64,000 nucleotides of DNA from Microbacterium sp. SYP-A9085 (lineage in GTDB: Bacteria > Actinomycetota > Actinomycetes > Actinomycetales > Microbacteriaceae). Below are positions 51,740 to 60,336 of this stretch, piece by piece. The first letter of the stretch is position 1, and each line of letters opens with the position of its first letter. The notes beneath the pieces were generated by a model. It was not told the origin of the DNA and did no database searches. It saw only the letters and a program-made list of their open reading frames with translations. The position numbers and the translations under genes were made by a program. The DNA lies in assembly GCF_009649635.1 (NCBI RefSeq), contig NZ_WJII01000001.1, forward strand, positions 434,001 to 498,000, written 5' to 3'.

Positions 51740-52132
51740 CTACAGCTCGCCCGCGGCGAGCTGCGCCACCATCGGCAGGTCGGGCGCCGCCCAGTCCAGA
51801 GCGGGGAGCTCCGCGGGTCGCACCCACGCGAGCCGGTCGTGGTCCGTACTGGCATCCGGCCGCGGGCCGGTCAGGGTCGCGCGCAGACAGGTGAGCCGGA
51901 TGCCGCGACCGGCCACCTTCGTGACATCCGACCGGAGCACCTCGCCGACGCGGACGTCGACGCCGAGCTCCTCGCGGATCTCGCGGCGCAGCGCCTGCGC
52001 GGCCGTCTCCCCCGACTCGACCTTGCCGCCCGGGAATTCCCATTTCCCGGCGTCCGTGCCGGGGCCGCGCCGGCACACGAGCACGCGGTCGCCGTCGACG
52101 ATCACCGCTGCGACGACGTCCAGGGCTCTCAT
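51740..52132 (-). CDS. NUDIX hydrolase (MutT-like)
   Basis: This 130-residue protein has a complete Nudix box, GKVESGETAAQALRREIREELGV, in the expected position (about 35-58), and resembles 8-oxo-dGTP diphosphatase MutT (VCRRGPGTDAGKWEFPGG). Start ATG 52132 gives the standard N-terminus; the longer frame adds an unrelated Cys/Arg-rich stretch. Substrate is not certain. Confidence 0.87.
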   Translation of the reverse strand: MRALDVVAAVIVDGDRVLVCRRGPGTDAGKWEFPGGKVESGETAAQALRREIREELGVDVRVGEVLRSDVTKVAGRGIRLTCLRATLTGPRPDASTDHDRLAWVRPAELPALDWAAPDLPMVAQLAAGEL

Positions 52133-52239
52133 CGAGGCATCGTCGCATGCCCGCGCGCACCGGATGCGGCGGCACACGCACAGTCCGCCAAGAAGTCTCG
52201 GATCGGGTATGTCGCAAACACTTCCGCTTCCGACGGTGT

Positions 52240-52409
52240 GCCTGTAGAGTGACTGCCATCGAGGCGGTGGGACGCCTCTGCACCGGCGGTGGGACGCCGG
52301 TGCGACTACTGGGGAAACAGGCGACGGCGACGTCGCCGGACATTACTGCTGGGGAGAGAATGTCTACTGGGGACGCGCTTTTGCGCGGGCGCATCTGCGC
52401 GTGGGTTCG
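52240..52409 (+). promoter_or_regulatory. Structured leader of the exopolysaccharide gene (three hairpins)
   Basis: Three perfect hairpins follow each other: GAGGCG/CGCCTC (52261-52278) and CACCGGCG/CGCCGGTG (52281-52302), both with the same hexaloop GTGGGA, and GGCGACG/CGTCGCC (52320-52337) with the GNRA tetraloop GCGA. A -10-like TAGAGT lies at about 52245-52250. The leader ends in a short ORF coupled to the main gene. This looks like an RNA regulatory element, but it matches no family I can name. Confidence 0.6.
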
Positions 52410-52413
52410 ATGA
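52360..52413 (+). CDS. 17-residue leader peptide coupled to the exopolysaccharide gene
   Basis: The short frame encodes MSTGDALLRGRICAWVR. It has a strong GGGGAGAGA ribosome site directly upstream, and its stop overlaps the ATG of the sugar-transferase gene (ATGA at 52410-52413). The coding stretch contains GCGC repeats that could fold over the start of the next gene. Translation of the peptide would then be needed to open it. Evidence is positional only. Confidence 0.55.
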   Translation: MSTGDALLRGRICAWVR

Positions 52414-53936
52414 CGGCTGTTGCACAGCCGACGGTCGGCATCGGTCGTGTTCTTCCGCGACCGATCGACTTCGACCGCAACTGGGAGGCTGCGGCCGCGC
52501 CGCGGCTTCAGCCGTCGCTGGAGCGGCGGCGCCTGTGGGAGCGCCGCTACCGGCGCTACCTGCGTGTCTCCGACGTCGTGACCGTGCTGGCCGCGACATC
52601 CCTCGCCGCCGCGGGCGCGATTGCCGCCGCGCCCGCGGCCGGCGACCTCTGGGCCATCGTGCGCATGCCGATGCTGACCGCGTTCGTCTGGATCGTGCTG
52701 CTGGCGCTGTTCGGCACACGGTCGGCGAACATCTTCGGGTCCGGCGCCACCGAGTACAAGCGGGTCGCGCACGCGACCGGACTGGCGTTCGGCATCGTCG
52801 CGATGACCTACGTGATCTTCCAGTGGCCGGGGGTGCGGCTCCAGTTGGTCGCGGCCCTGCCGCTGGGACTGTTCGCCGTCCTGATCGGGCGGTGGACGTG
52901 GCGGCGCTGGCTCATCCGCCAGCGCGCACGCGACCACTACACCTCGCGCACGCTGGTCACCGGCACGCGCACCGACGTCGAGTTCGTGATCAGGCAGCTG
53001 TTGCAGGACAGCAATCACGGGTTCACCATCGTCGGCGCCGCGACCGCAGACGGCGCACGCGAGCCCGTCGTGGTCGACGGCCGCATCGTTCCCGTTGTGG
53101 GGACGACGGGAACGGTGGCGGCCCGTGCGCGCGAACTGGAGGCCGACTCCGTCGTTGTGGCGAGCCAGTTGGACGGGGAGCCGGACTTCGTCAAACGCCT
53201 GAGCTGGGAGCTCGAGGGCGCGGCGGCCGAGCTCATCCTGTCCAGCCGGCTCGCCGACGTCGCGGGGCCGCGGATCTCGCTGCGCCCGGTGGACGGAATG
53301 CCGCTGATCCACGTCGCCATCCCCGAGTTCGAGGGCGGTCGACACCTGCTCAAGCGCACGATGGACATCGTCGTCGCGGTGCTCGCGCTCATCCCGATCA
53401 CACTGATCGGCCTGCCGATAGCGCTGCTGATCAAGCTCGCCGACCGCGGGCCGGTGTTCTTCCGGCAGACCCGCGTGGGCCGCGACGGCACCGAGTTCAA
53501 GATCCTCAAGTTCCGCACGATGCAGGTGGATGCCGAAGCACAGCTGGCGGCGCTGCAGGATGCCAACGAAGCCGCCGGTCCCCTGTTCAAGCTGAAGAGC
53601 GACCCCCGGGTCACCAGGATCGGCGCGGTGCTGCGCAAATTCTCACTGGACGAGCTGCCGCAGTTCTGGAACGTGCTGGTCGGCGAGATGAGCGTGGTCG
53701 GCCCGCGTCCGCCGCTGCCGAGCGAAGTGACCGCGTACGGCGGGACCGTCTTCCGGCGTCTGTACATCAAGCCCGGGATCACCGGCCTGTGGCAGGTCAG
53801 CGGACGCAGCGACCTCTCCTGGGACGAGAGCGTGCGGCTGGACCTGCGGTACGTGGAGAACTGGTCAGTGATGACCGACCTCATGATCATGTGGCGAACC
53901 GCCCGCGTGATGGTCGATCCGAAAGGTGCCTATTGA
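52410..53936 (+). CDS. Exopolysaccharide polyprenyl-phosphate sugar-1-phosphate transferase
   Basis: This 508-residue membrane enzyme starts repeat-unit synthesis by moving sugar-1-phosphate to undecaprenyl phosphate. It has several N-terminal membrane helices (about 52-75, 82-100, 118-135 and 140-155), a central nucleotide-binding-like domain, a fifth helix (about 322-345) and a bacterial sugar transferase domain with KILKFRTMQVDAE, FSLDELPQFWNVLVGEMSVVGPRPPLPSE and LYIKPGITGLWQVSGRS. It begins within the leader-peptide stop; a GTG nine bases before is an unlikely alternative. Confidence 0.92.
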   Translation: MTAVAQPTVGIGRVLPRPIDFDRNWEAAAAPRLQPSLERRRLWERRYRRYLRVSDVVTVLAATSLAAAGAIAAAPAAGDLWAIVRMPMLTAFVWIVLLALFGTRSANIFGSGATEYKRVAHATGLAFGIVAMTYVIFQWPGVRLQLVAALPLGLFAVLIGRWTWRRWLIRQRARDHYTSRTLVTGTRTDVEFVIRQLLQDSNHGFTIVGAATADGAREPVVVDGRIVPVVGTTGTVAARARELEADSVVVASQLDGEPDFVKRLSWELEGAAAELILSSRLADVAGPRISLRPVDGMPLIHVAIPEFEGGRHLLKRTMDIVVAVLALIPITLIGLPIALLIKLADRGPVFFRQTRVGRDGTEFKILKFRTMQVDAEAQLAALQDANEAAGPLFKLKSDPRVTRIGAVLRKFSLDELPQFWNVLVGEMSVVGPRPPLPSEVTAYGGTVFRRLYIKPGITGLWQVSGRSDLSWDESVRLDLRYVENWSVMTDLMIMWRTARVMVDPKGAY

Positions 53937-53941
53937 TACGG

Positions 53942-53960
53942 CGGTCGGCACCGCCGACCG
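53942..53960 (+). terminator. Hairpin after the sugar-transferase gene
   Basis: CGGTCGGC pairs perfectly with GCCGACCG around ACC, five bases after the stop. It has no U-run. The rest of 53961-54138 shows no gene and likely holds the promoter of the next operon. Confidence 0.55.
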
Positions 53961-54138
53961 ATTCCAGACCGGATCCGCGGTCACTCTCCCCTCATCGGCA
54001 TGGATGTACCCCTGGGGCCTGTGCTGACATCGTGGCCGCGGATCCCTGGGTGACAGCGATACAGTGTGCACGCGGCGAGGGCACGGGGAGGCGTCGCCGC
54101 ATGGGGAACGCCTGGGAGCCGACGGGGAGCGGATCTCG

Positions 54139-54822
54139 ATGACTGAGCAGAAGAGGACGTCGACGCTCACGCCGGCGATGAAGATCGTGATCGGCGTGGT
54201 CACCGTCCTGGTGATCGCCGGGGCCATCGTGGCGTCGGCGCTTGTCGGCGCGGGGAGTGCGCCGGATGCAGCCGCCACCGTCGCGGCGACGCCGCCGAGC
54301 GGGAGCCAGCCGGGCGGGTCCGCAACGGGGCCGCAGACGCCGGGCGCGGCATCCACCGCTCCCGGCCCTCCCACCCGGGGGCCGCTGCCACAGGCGACGC
54401 CCACCACCGGGTCGGAGGTGCTGCCGCCGACGGCCACGCCGAACGCCCGGCTGCCGAAGGTGACTCCGGCGCCGCCACTGGTGCCCGGGCCGCTGCCGAC
54501 ATCCGCGGCGCGCACCGGCGGGCTCGTGACGGGATTCCCGAGCCGCGTGATGGGGCCGGCCGCCACGTCGCCGGTGGTGTCCAGCTCGGTCGCGACGCAG
54601 GGCACGACAATGCAGGTGACCCTGGTGGCGGTGTACAGCGGGTCGCGCGACACCATCACGAGGCACTACGAGACGCTGTGGGCATCGTTGGGCCTGCGGC
54701 GCGGCCTGACCAGCGACGGCACCCTCGTCTACGCCGGCGCGCACGAGTCCGTCACGCTGGCGTTCGGGGCGTCGGGGACGGGCAACCGGTACACGCTCTA
54801 CGGCGTGTTCCGGACGAAGTGA
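54139..54822 (+). CDS. Hypothetical membrane-anchored Pro/Thr-rich protein
   Basis: This 227-residue protein has an N-terminal membrane helix (about 17-40), a low-complexity Pro/Thr/Gly/Ala region (about 45-120) and a C-terminal domain with QVTLVAVYSGSRDTITRHYETLWASLGL. It is probably anchored outside the cell. It lies 6 bases upstream of the MFS gene and starts a three-gene operon. I do not recognise it. ATG 54139 follows GGGGAG. Confidence 0.6.
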   Translation: MTEQKRTSTLTPAMKIVIGVVTVLVIAGAIVASALVGAGSAPDAAATVAATPPSGSQPGGSATGPQTPGAASTAPGPPTRGPLPQATPTTGSEVLPPTATPNARLPKVTPAPPLVPGPLPTSAARTGGLVTGFPSRVMGPAATSPVVSSSVATQGTTMQVTLVAVYSGSRDTITRHYETLWASLGLRRGLTSDGTLVYAGAHESVTLAFGASGTGNRYTLYGVFRTK

Positions 54823-54828
54823 GGCCCG

Positions 54829-56139
54829 TTGTACATCTCCTTCACGAACAAGCCGAAGCCCCCGGACCTCGATGTCGGCGCGCGCCCGCACCGCGGGGTG
54901 CGGGCCGTGTCCTCGACGGTGGTGGCGTTCGGCATAGTGTCGATGGTCACCGACATCTCGTCGGAGTCGATCACGGCGGTGCTGCCGCTGTACGTGACCG
55001 CGTACCTCGGGATGTCGACAGTCGCGTACGGGTTCCTGGACGGGCTGTACCAGGGCGTGAGCGCGCTGGTGCGGATCGCCGGCGGCTACACGTCCGACCG
55101 GCTGGGCCAGCCGAAGTGGGTGGCGTTCGTCGGCTACGCGGTGGCCGCCGTGGCCCGCGTGGGACTGCTGTTCACCTCCGGCTTCGGTGCGCTGATCGCT
55201 GTGTTCTCGGCCGACCGGATCGGGAAGGGGATCCGCACCGCGCCGCGGGACGCCGTGATCACGGCCTCGTCGCGCGCCGACAACCTGGGGGTATCGTTCG
55301 GCGTGCATCGCACGCTCGACAACATCGGCGCGGCGGTCGGCCCGCTGATCGCGTTCTTCATCCTGCTGCTGATCCCCAACGGCTACGGCACCATCTTCGT
55401 GGCGTCGCTGGCGTTCGCGGTGATCGGCGTGACGATCCTCGGCCTTTTCGTGCCGAACGTGCGCACGAGGCCGCCGGCGGCATCCGTGCGCGCCGGCGGC
55501 ACGCAGGCGAAGGCGCCGCGGGCGAAGGCGCCGCGGGCGAAGTTCGACTGGAGCGTCGTGACCGCTGGTGGGATGCGCCGGGTGCTGGCGGCGGCGGGGA
55601 TCCTCGGGCTGCTGACGATCGGCGACGGCTTCGTGTACCTCGTGCTGCAGGCGCGCAGCGACTTCGCTGCGCAGTGGTTCCCGCTGCTGTACGTCGGCAC
55701 GAACGTGGCGTTCCTCGCGCTCGCGATCCCGCTGGGGCGCCTGGCGGATCGCGTCGGCCGCGCCCGCGTCTTCGTATTCGGGCACGCCGGATTGCTGGCG
55801 GCGTACGTGGTGGCGGCCCTGCCGATCGCCGACGTCGCCGCCACGCTGCTGTGCCTCGCGTTCCTCGGGGCCTTCTACGCGGCGACCGACGGCGTCCTGG
55901 CGGCTCTGGCGGCGCAGTTGACGACACCCGAGACGCACGGGACCGGGATTGCGGCCGCCCAGACGGTGGTGGCGCTGTCGCGGTTCGTGTCGGCGGCGGG
56001 GTTCGGCATCCTCTGGTACGCCATCGGCCGTGAGGCGTCGATGTTCATCGTCTCGGGTCTGCTGGTCGTGGCGATCCCGTTGATAGCGCTGCTGCTGCGC
56101 CCGTACCTGTCCGCGCGCGGGCGGGAGACGGCGACGTGA
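54829..56139 (+). CDS. Major facilitator superfamily transporter
   Basis: This 436-residue protein has about 12 membrane helices. It opens with TDISSESITAVLPLYVTAYLGMSTVAYGFLDGLYQ, and FSADRIGKGIRTAPRDAVI fits an MFS loop; the TDxxSE start resembles the drug or sugar efflux branch often called MFS_1. A basic linker with a duplicated KAPRA lies near residue 225. The start is TTG with GAGG five bases upstream. Substrate is unknown. Confidence 0.82.
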   Translation: MYISFTNKPKPPDLDVGARPHRGVRAVSSTVVAFGIVSMVTDISSESITAVLPLYVTAYLGMSTVAYGFLDGLYQGVSALVRIAGGYTSDRLGQPKWVAFVGYAVAAVARVGLLFTSGFGALIAVFSADRIGKGIRTAPRDAVITASSRADNLGVSFGVHRTLDNIGAAVGPLIAFFILLLIPNGYGTIFVASLAFAVIGVTILGLFVPNVRTRPPAASVRAGGTQAKAPRAKAPRAKFDWSVVTAGGMRRVLAAAGILGLLTIGDGFVYLVLQARSDFAAQWFPLLYVGTNVAFLALAIPLGRLADRVGRARVFVFGHAGLLAAYVVAALPIADVAATLLCLAFLGAFYAATDGVLAALAAQLTTPETHGTGIAAAQTVVALSRFVSAAGFGILWYAIGREASMFIVSGLLVVAIPLIALLLRPYLSARGRETAT

Positions 56140-57167
56140 CTCCCCGGGTGAAATGGGTCCTCATCGCGGCGGTGTCCGTCCTCGCGCTGGGCGGCACCGC
56201 CGGGGCCGGCCTGTACGCGTGGGGGCAGTACCGGGGGCGCCAGGACGTGCCCTCCGCGGTGCAGACGACGACGTCCACCGGCTGGGCCCAGGGCGACCGG
56301 ATCCTGTTCCGCAACACGGCCGCCGGTCAGGGCTACGGCCTGGTCGCGAGCGTCCCGCGGGACGACCCGAGCGGGCCGCGCGCCCTCACCGACATCCCGT
56401 GCGACCGGGTCGCAGCCACCGCGACGCTGCTGTCGTGCCTGCGTTCGGAGCGCGGCCTCACGCCCACGTACAACGCCCGGCTCTACGACGACGCGGGCGT
56501 CGAGCAGCTGCAGTGGCCGCTGCCGGGCGTGCCCAGCCGCACCCGGTTCTCGCCGGACGGGTCGCTCGTGGCGACGACGGCGTTCGTCACCGGGCACGCG
56601 TACGCGACGATCGGATTCTCGACCGAGACCGCGATCCGGAAGACGTCCGACGGGTCGAATTTCGGCAACCTCGAAGATTGGAAACTGTTCATCGACGGCA
56701 CGCCCAGCGCGCCGTTCGACCGCAACTACTGGGGCATCACGTTCGTCGATGACCACACGTTCTACGCGACGGTCGGGATGACGACGGCCGGGGTCACCTA
56801 CCTCGTGAAGGGCGACATGGACACCCGCACGATGCGGTCGGTCCTGAAGACGGTGGAGTGCCCGTCGCTCTCGCCGGACGGCACCCGGATAGCGTTCAAA
56901 CGCGTGACCGGCGGCGCCGGACCCACCGTGCACTGGACGCCCGCGGTGTACGACCTGGCATCAGGGAAGGTCACGGTGCTGGATGTCGAGTCGCGCAGCG
57001 TCGACGACCAGATAGCGTGGCTCGACGACGACACGCTGCTGTACGGCCTCCCGAACCACACCCCGGGCGACTCGGATGTCTGGGAGTTGAAGGCCGACGG
57101 GGCGAGCGCGCCGAGGCTGTTCATCCCGCACGCGTGGTCACCGGCGGTGGTGGAGGCCGGCCCGTAA
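56136..57167 (+). CDS. Membrane-anchored TolB/WD-like beta-propeller protein
   Basis: This 343-residue protein has an N-terminal membrane helix (about 7-28) and repeated propeller-like blades: TRFSPDGSLVATTAF, PSLSPDGTRIAFKRV and QIAWLDDDTLLYGLP. The SPDG blades are typical of TolB/PD40 proteins that bind partner proteins or sugars. The GTG start overlaps the MFS stop (GTGA). It probably acts at the cell surface with the two preceding gene products. Confidence 0.72.
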   Translation: MTPRVKWVLIAAVSVLALGGTAGAGLYAWGQYRGRQDVPSAVQTTTSTGWAQGDRILFRNTAAGQGYGLVASVPRDDPSGPRALTDIPCDRVAATATLLSCLRSERGLTPTYNARLYDDAGVEQLQWPLPGVPSRTRFSPDGSLVATTAFVTGHAYATIGFSTETAIRKTSDGSNFGNLEDWKLFIDGTPSAPFDRNYWGITFVDDHTFYATVGMTTAGVTYLVKGDMDTRTMRSVLKTVECPSLSPDGTRIAFKRVTGGAGPTVHWTPAVYDLASGKVTVLDVESRSVDDQIAWLDDDTLLYGLPNHTPGDSDVWELKADGASAPRLFIPHAWSPAVVEAGP

Positions 57168-57590
57168 TCATCGGCCGAGGCGGTCATCCCGGCGTCGTCG
57201 CCGCAGCACGAAGAGCCAGGCCAGGAGGGCGCCCACGGCGGCGCCGATGCTGTTCGAGATGACATCGCGCAGCGTCGCCTGCCGGTTCGGGATCAGGATC
57301 TGAGCGAGCTCCGCGACCGCCGACAGCACGACGGCGAGGAATGTCCCGTACCAGGGGTGGCGGAACAGCAGGGTGAGCAGGAACCCCATCGGCACGAACA
57401 GGATGATGTTCGCGGCGAACTCGATCCAGCCGGCACCGAAGCGCGCACCCGCATCCCCGGTGAACAACCGCCAGACGGCGGTGATGAGTGCGCCATAGGA
57501 GACCGGCAGCAGGAGTAAAGCGAGCACGGCGACGAGGTAGACAGTGAGCCCGATGAGGCTCCATCTCTGCGTGGTGCTGGGACGTCGCAT
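57168..57590 (-). CDS. VanZ-family membrane protein
   Basis: This 140-residue protein has four membrane helices and the VanZ core, AANIILFVPMGFLLTLLF and AELAQILIPNRQATLRDVISNSIGAAVGALLAW. VanZ proteins are linked to teicoplanin resistance or surface polysaccharides. ATG 57590 has GAGGAG upstream. Its stop directly abuts the convergent beta-propeller gene stop. Confidence 0.83.
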   Translation of the reverse strand: MRRPSTTQRWSLIGLTVYLVAVLALLLLPVSYGALITAVWRLFTGDAGARFGAGWIEFAANIILFVPMGFLLTLLFRHPWYGTFLAVVLSAVAELAQILIPNRQATLRDVISNSIGAAVGALLAWLFVLRRRRRDDRLGR

Positions 57591-57790
57591 CCTGCTCCTC
57601 GGGCGCGCCGGACGGAGTTTCTCCTTGAGCGCTGTGCGCTCTCCTGGGAACATTACAGCCACGGGAGGAGGCGATGAGGTTCCTCTCATACGTCAAGGTC
57701 GGCGCAGACAACTGGGCAATACTTCCAGAGACCTGGGAAACCGGGTCGCCCCATCCCCTCACAGATGTACCCCATCCCCCACAGATATAT

Positions 57791-59362
57791 ATGACACGCA
57801 AAGAAACACGCATAAAGAAGCTCATCCGCAAACGCCGTATCAAACTCAGCACCACACTCATCGCCGCTGCCTCCGTGGCGGCGGCAGGGTTCATCGTGGC
57901 GCCCGCCATCGCGACCAACGCGACCTCGACGAACGGCATCTTCGCCGACAGCCTGCAGCCGCAGGTCGCCGCCGACTCCGACCGCAGTGCCGTCGAGCTC
58001 GGTGTCCGGTTCAGCCCCCAGAAGCCGGGATCCGTCACCGCGCTGCAGTACTACCAGGGCCCCCGCGCCCACGGCGTGCAGCGTGCGACCCTCTGGTCCG
58101 GCCGCGGCACGGTGCTGGCGAGGGTCTCGTTCACGCCGACCACCGATGTCGGCTGGCGCACCATCGCGCTGGCCAAGCCGGTGGACCTCGCGGCGGGACA
58201 GACCTATGTCGTCTCGTACAACGCCCCGAAGGGCGGGTACCCGGTCACCGAGCGCGCGCTGTCGAAGGCGTCGTCCCAGAACGGGTTCGCGCTGCCGGCG
58301 AGCGCCGGCGTCTACCGCTACGGTGACGGGTCCGTCGTGCCCAGCAAGTCGTACAAGGGCTCGAACTACTTCGCCGACATAGTGTTCGCACCGAGCGGCT
58401 CGGACGGGCAGAAGCCGGTCGTCACGCCGACCCCGACGAGCACGCCCACTCCGACGCAGACGGCGACGCCCACGCCGACTCCGACGCAGACGGCGACGCC
58501 CACGCCGACCCCGACGCAGACGAGCACGCCGACGCCGACCCCGACGCAGACGAGCACGCCGACGCCCACGCCGCCGTCCGGTGGCATGTCGGTGCTGGGA
58601 CGCCACTTCCCCGACTCCAGCACCACCGGTGTTCCCAGCGGAACGACCCTGACGAAGTACACCGGGCCGTGCACGATCAGCGAATCGAACGTCGTGATCG
58701 ACAAGAAGACGATCGACTGCTACCTGCGCATCACCGGCAAGAACGTCACGATCAAGAACTCCGTGATCAACGGCGCCATCTACAGCAGCAAGGGCTCCTT
58801 CACGGTGACCGACAGTGACATCCGCCTGTCCGCCACAGAGGACACCGGCGTGGGCGAGGCGAACTTCACCCTGAACCGGGTGGAGGTCACCGGCGGCCGT
58901 CGCAGCGTCAACTGCGCCTCGAACTGCACGGTGCAGGCGTCGTACCTCCACGCGCAGGGCAAGGACCCGACAGGCACCGCCCACCAGTCCGCGATCCGGA
59001 TGGGTGCGAACTCCGTGATCCGCGGCAACACCATCGCGTGCGACGCCCCGGAGTCCGCCCCGGCCGGCGGCTGCTCGGCGGCTCTGACCGGCTACGGTGA
59101 CTTCGCCGTCGTCGAGAAGAACACCATCGACGGCAACCTGTTCCTGGCCAGTAACGCCGGGTACTGCGCCTACGGCGGGTCGAGCACGGGCAAGCCGTAC
59201 TCGAACGGCGTCAACAACGTCAAGTTCACGAACAACGTCTGGCAGCGCGGCAAGACCGGTGTCTGCGGCATCTGGGGACCGATCGTCTCCTTCGTGCCGA
59301 ACCTGCCCGGCAACGAGTGGACCAACAACGTCTACGACAACGGGACGACGATCAAGCCCTGA
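57791..59362 (+). CDS. Secreted DUF4082 / beta-helix protein with Thr-Pro repeat linker
   Basis: This 523-residue protein has a signal peptide (very basic n-region MTRKETRIKKLIRKRR, hydrophobic 20-40, cleavage near AIATNA), a DUF4082 domain (about 50-200), a linker of four TPTQTxTPTP units and a C-terminal right-handed beta-helix (about 265-520). It is probably an exopolysaccharide-associated surface protein or lyase. The ATG at 57791 has no ribosome site; ATG 57674 has a strong GGGAGGAGG but would add 39 unlikely residues before the signal peptide. It is convergent with nothing and leads the right-hand cluster. Confidence 0.75.
   Translation: MTRKETRIKKLIRKRRIKLSTTLIAAASVAAAGFIVAPAIATNATSTNGIFADSLQPQVAADSDRSAVELGVRFSPQKPGSVTALQYYQGPRAHGVQRATLWSGRGTVLARVSFTPTTDVGWRTIALAKPVDLAAGQTYVVSYNAPKGGYPVTERALSKASSQNGFALPASAGVYRYGDGSVVPSKSYKGSNYFADIVFAPSGSDGQKPVVTPTPTSTPTPTQTATPTPTPTQTATPTPTPTQTSTPTPTPTQTSTPTPTPPSGGMSVLGRHFPDSSTTGVPSGTTLTKYTGPCTISESNVVIDKKTIDCYLRITGKNVTIKNSVINGAIYSSKGSFTVTDSDIRLSATEDTGVGEANFTLNRVEVTGGRRSVNCASNCTVQASYLHAQGKDPTGTAHQSAIRMGANSVIRGNTIACDAPESAPAGGCSAALTGYGDFAVVEKNTIDGNLFLASNAGYCAYGGSSTGKPYSNGVNNVKFTNNVWQRGKTGVCGIWGPIVSFVPNLPGNEWTNNVYDNGTTIKP
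58449..58578 (+). repeat. Tandem 30-bp repeats encoding Thr-Pro decapeptides
   Basis: About four copies of a 30-base unit encode TPTQTATPTP or TPTQTSTPTP inside the DUF4082 protein. Such linkers are flexible spacers, sometimes O-mannosylated in actinobacteria. Copy number could vary between strains. Confidence 0.8.
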
Positions 59363-59380
59363 TCCTCCCCCTCCCCGCGG

Positions 59381-59430
59381 CCCGGGGCGGATGACGGCAC
59401 GAGTTTCCTCGTGGCCTGACCCGCCCCGGG
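59381..59430 (+). terminator. Nested terminator hairpin after the DUF4082 gene
   Basis: CCCGGGGCGG (59381-59390) pairs with CCGCCCCGGG (59421-59430), with an inner CACGAG/CTCGTG hairpin (59398-59413). It follows the stop by 18 bases and is followed by TCTCGTCGTG. Confidence 0.65.
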
Positions 59431-59505
59431 TCTCGTCGTGTCCGGCACGAGCCGCTAGTCTGCTCCCAGGGCGCGCGGGGAGCGCCCTTCCGGGGAGGTC
59501 GGGCG

Positions 59506-60336
59506 TTGCCGAGTGTCATCATCGCCGCGCACAACGAGGAATCGGTGATCGAGGCGTGCCTCGACGCCCTCATGGTCGGGCGGACTCCGGGCGACCTGGA
59601 GATCGTCGTCAGCGCGAACGGCTGCACCGATCGCACGGCCACCGCGGCGGCGCGTCCCGGCGTGACGGTGATCGATCGCCCCGAGCCGGGAAAGGCGGCG
59701 GCCCTCAATGCGGGCGACGGCGCCGTCTCGTCGTTCCCCCGCGCCTATCTCGACGCCGACATCGTCGTGCCGCCGGGAGGTCTGGACGCCCTGATGCAGA
59801 AGGCGGCATCCCCGGACGCGGTCGCCGCCTACATTCCCCGCCGCAGAATCGACACCCGCGGGCGGCCGTGGCCGGTGCGCGCGTACTTCGCGATCAACGA
59901 ACGACTTCCCGTGTTCCGCACGGGCCTGTTCGGACGCGGGCTCATCGTCCTGTCCCAGAGCGGTCGCGCACGTTTCGGGGCGTTCCCGGAGATCATCGCC
60001 GACGACCTCTTCCTCGATTCGCAGTTCCGTGACGAGGAGAAGCAGGAGGTGCCCGACGTCGTCGTCAGCGTCCAGGCCCCGTTCACGACCCGGGATCTCA
60101 TCGGCCGTCTGGTGCGCGTCCGGCGCGGAAACACCGACCTGCGCACCCGGGTGGACAAGGTCCGCCCCAGTGATCGCTGGGCATGGCTGCGGGATGTCGT
60201 GATCCCGTATCCCCGGCTCGCTCCGGCAGCGGTCCCGTACGTCGTGATCACGCTGATCGCCGAGATCCGTTCCCGCCGACCGGCCGCCGCGGACGGCAGG
60301 TGGGTTCGCGATGAGAGCACACGGGGTGCGCGATGA
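59506..60336 (+). CDS. Glycosyltransferase family 2
   Basis: This 276-residue enzyme has the GT2 start SVIIAAHNEESVIEACLDAL, the VSANGCTDRTA loop, EPGKAAALNAGD and the metal-binding RAYLDADIVV. It should transfer a sugar to the growing exopolysaccharide on the inner face of the membrane. Start TTG 59506 has GGGGAGG nine bases upstream. It overlaps the next gene (ATGA). Confidence 0.88.
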   Translation: MPSVIIAAHNEESVIEACLDALMVGRTPGDLEIVVSANGCTDRTATAAARPGVTVIDRPEPGKAAALNAGDGAVSSFPRAYLDADIVVPPGGLDALMQKAASPDAVAAYIPRRRIDTRGRPWPVRAYFAINERLPVFRTGLFGRGLIVLSQSGRARFGAFPEIIADDLFLDSQFRDEEKQEVPDVVVSVQAPFTTRDLIGRLVRVRRGNTDLRTRVDKVRPSDRWAWLRDVVIPYPRLAPAAVPYVVITLIAEIRSRRPAAADGRWVRDESTRGAR

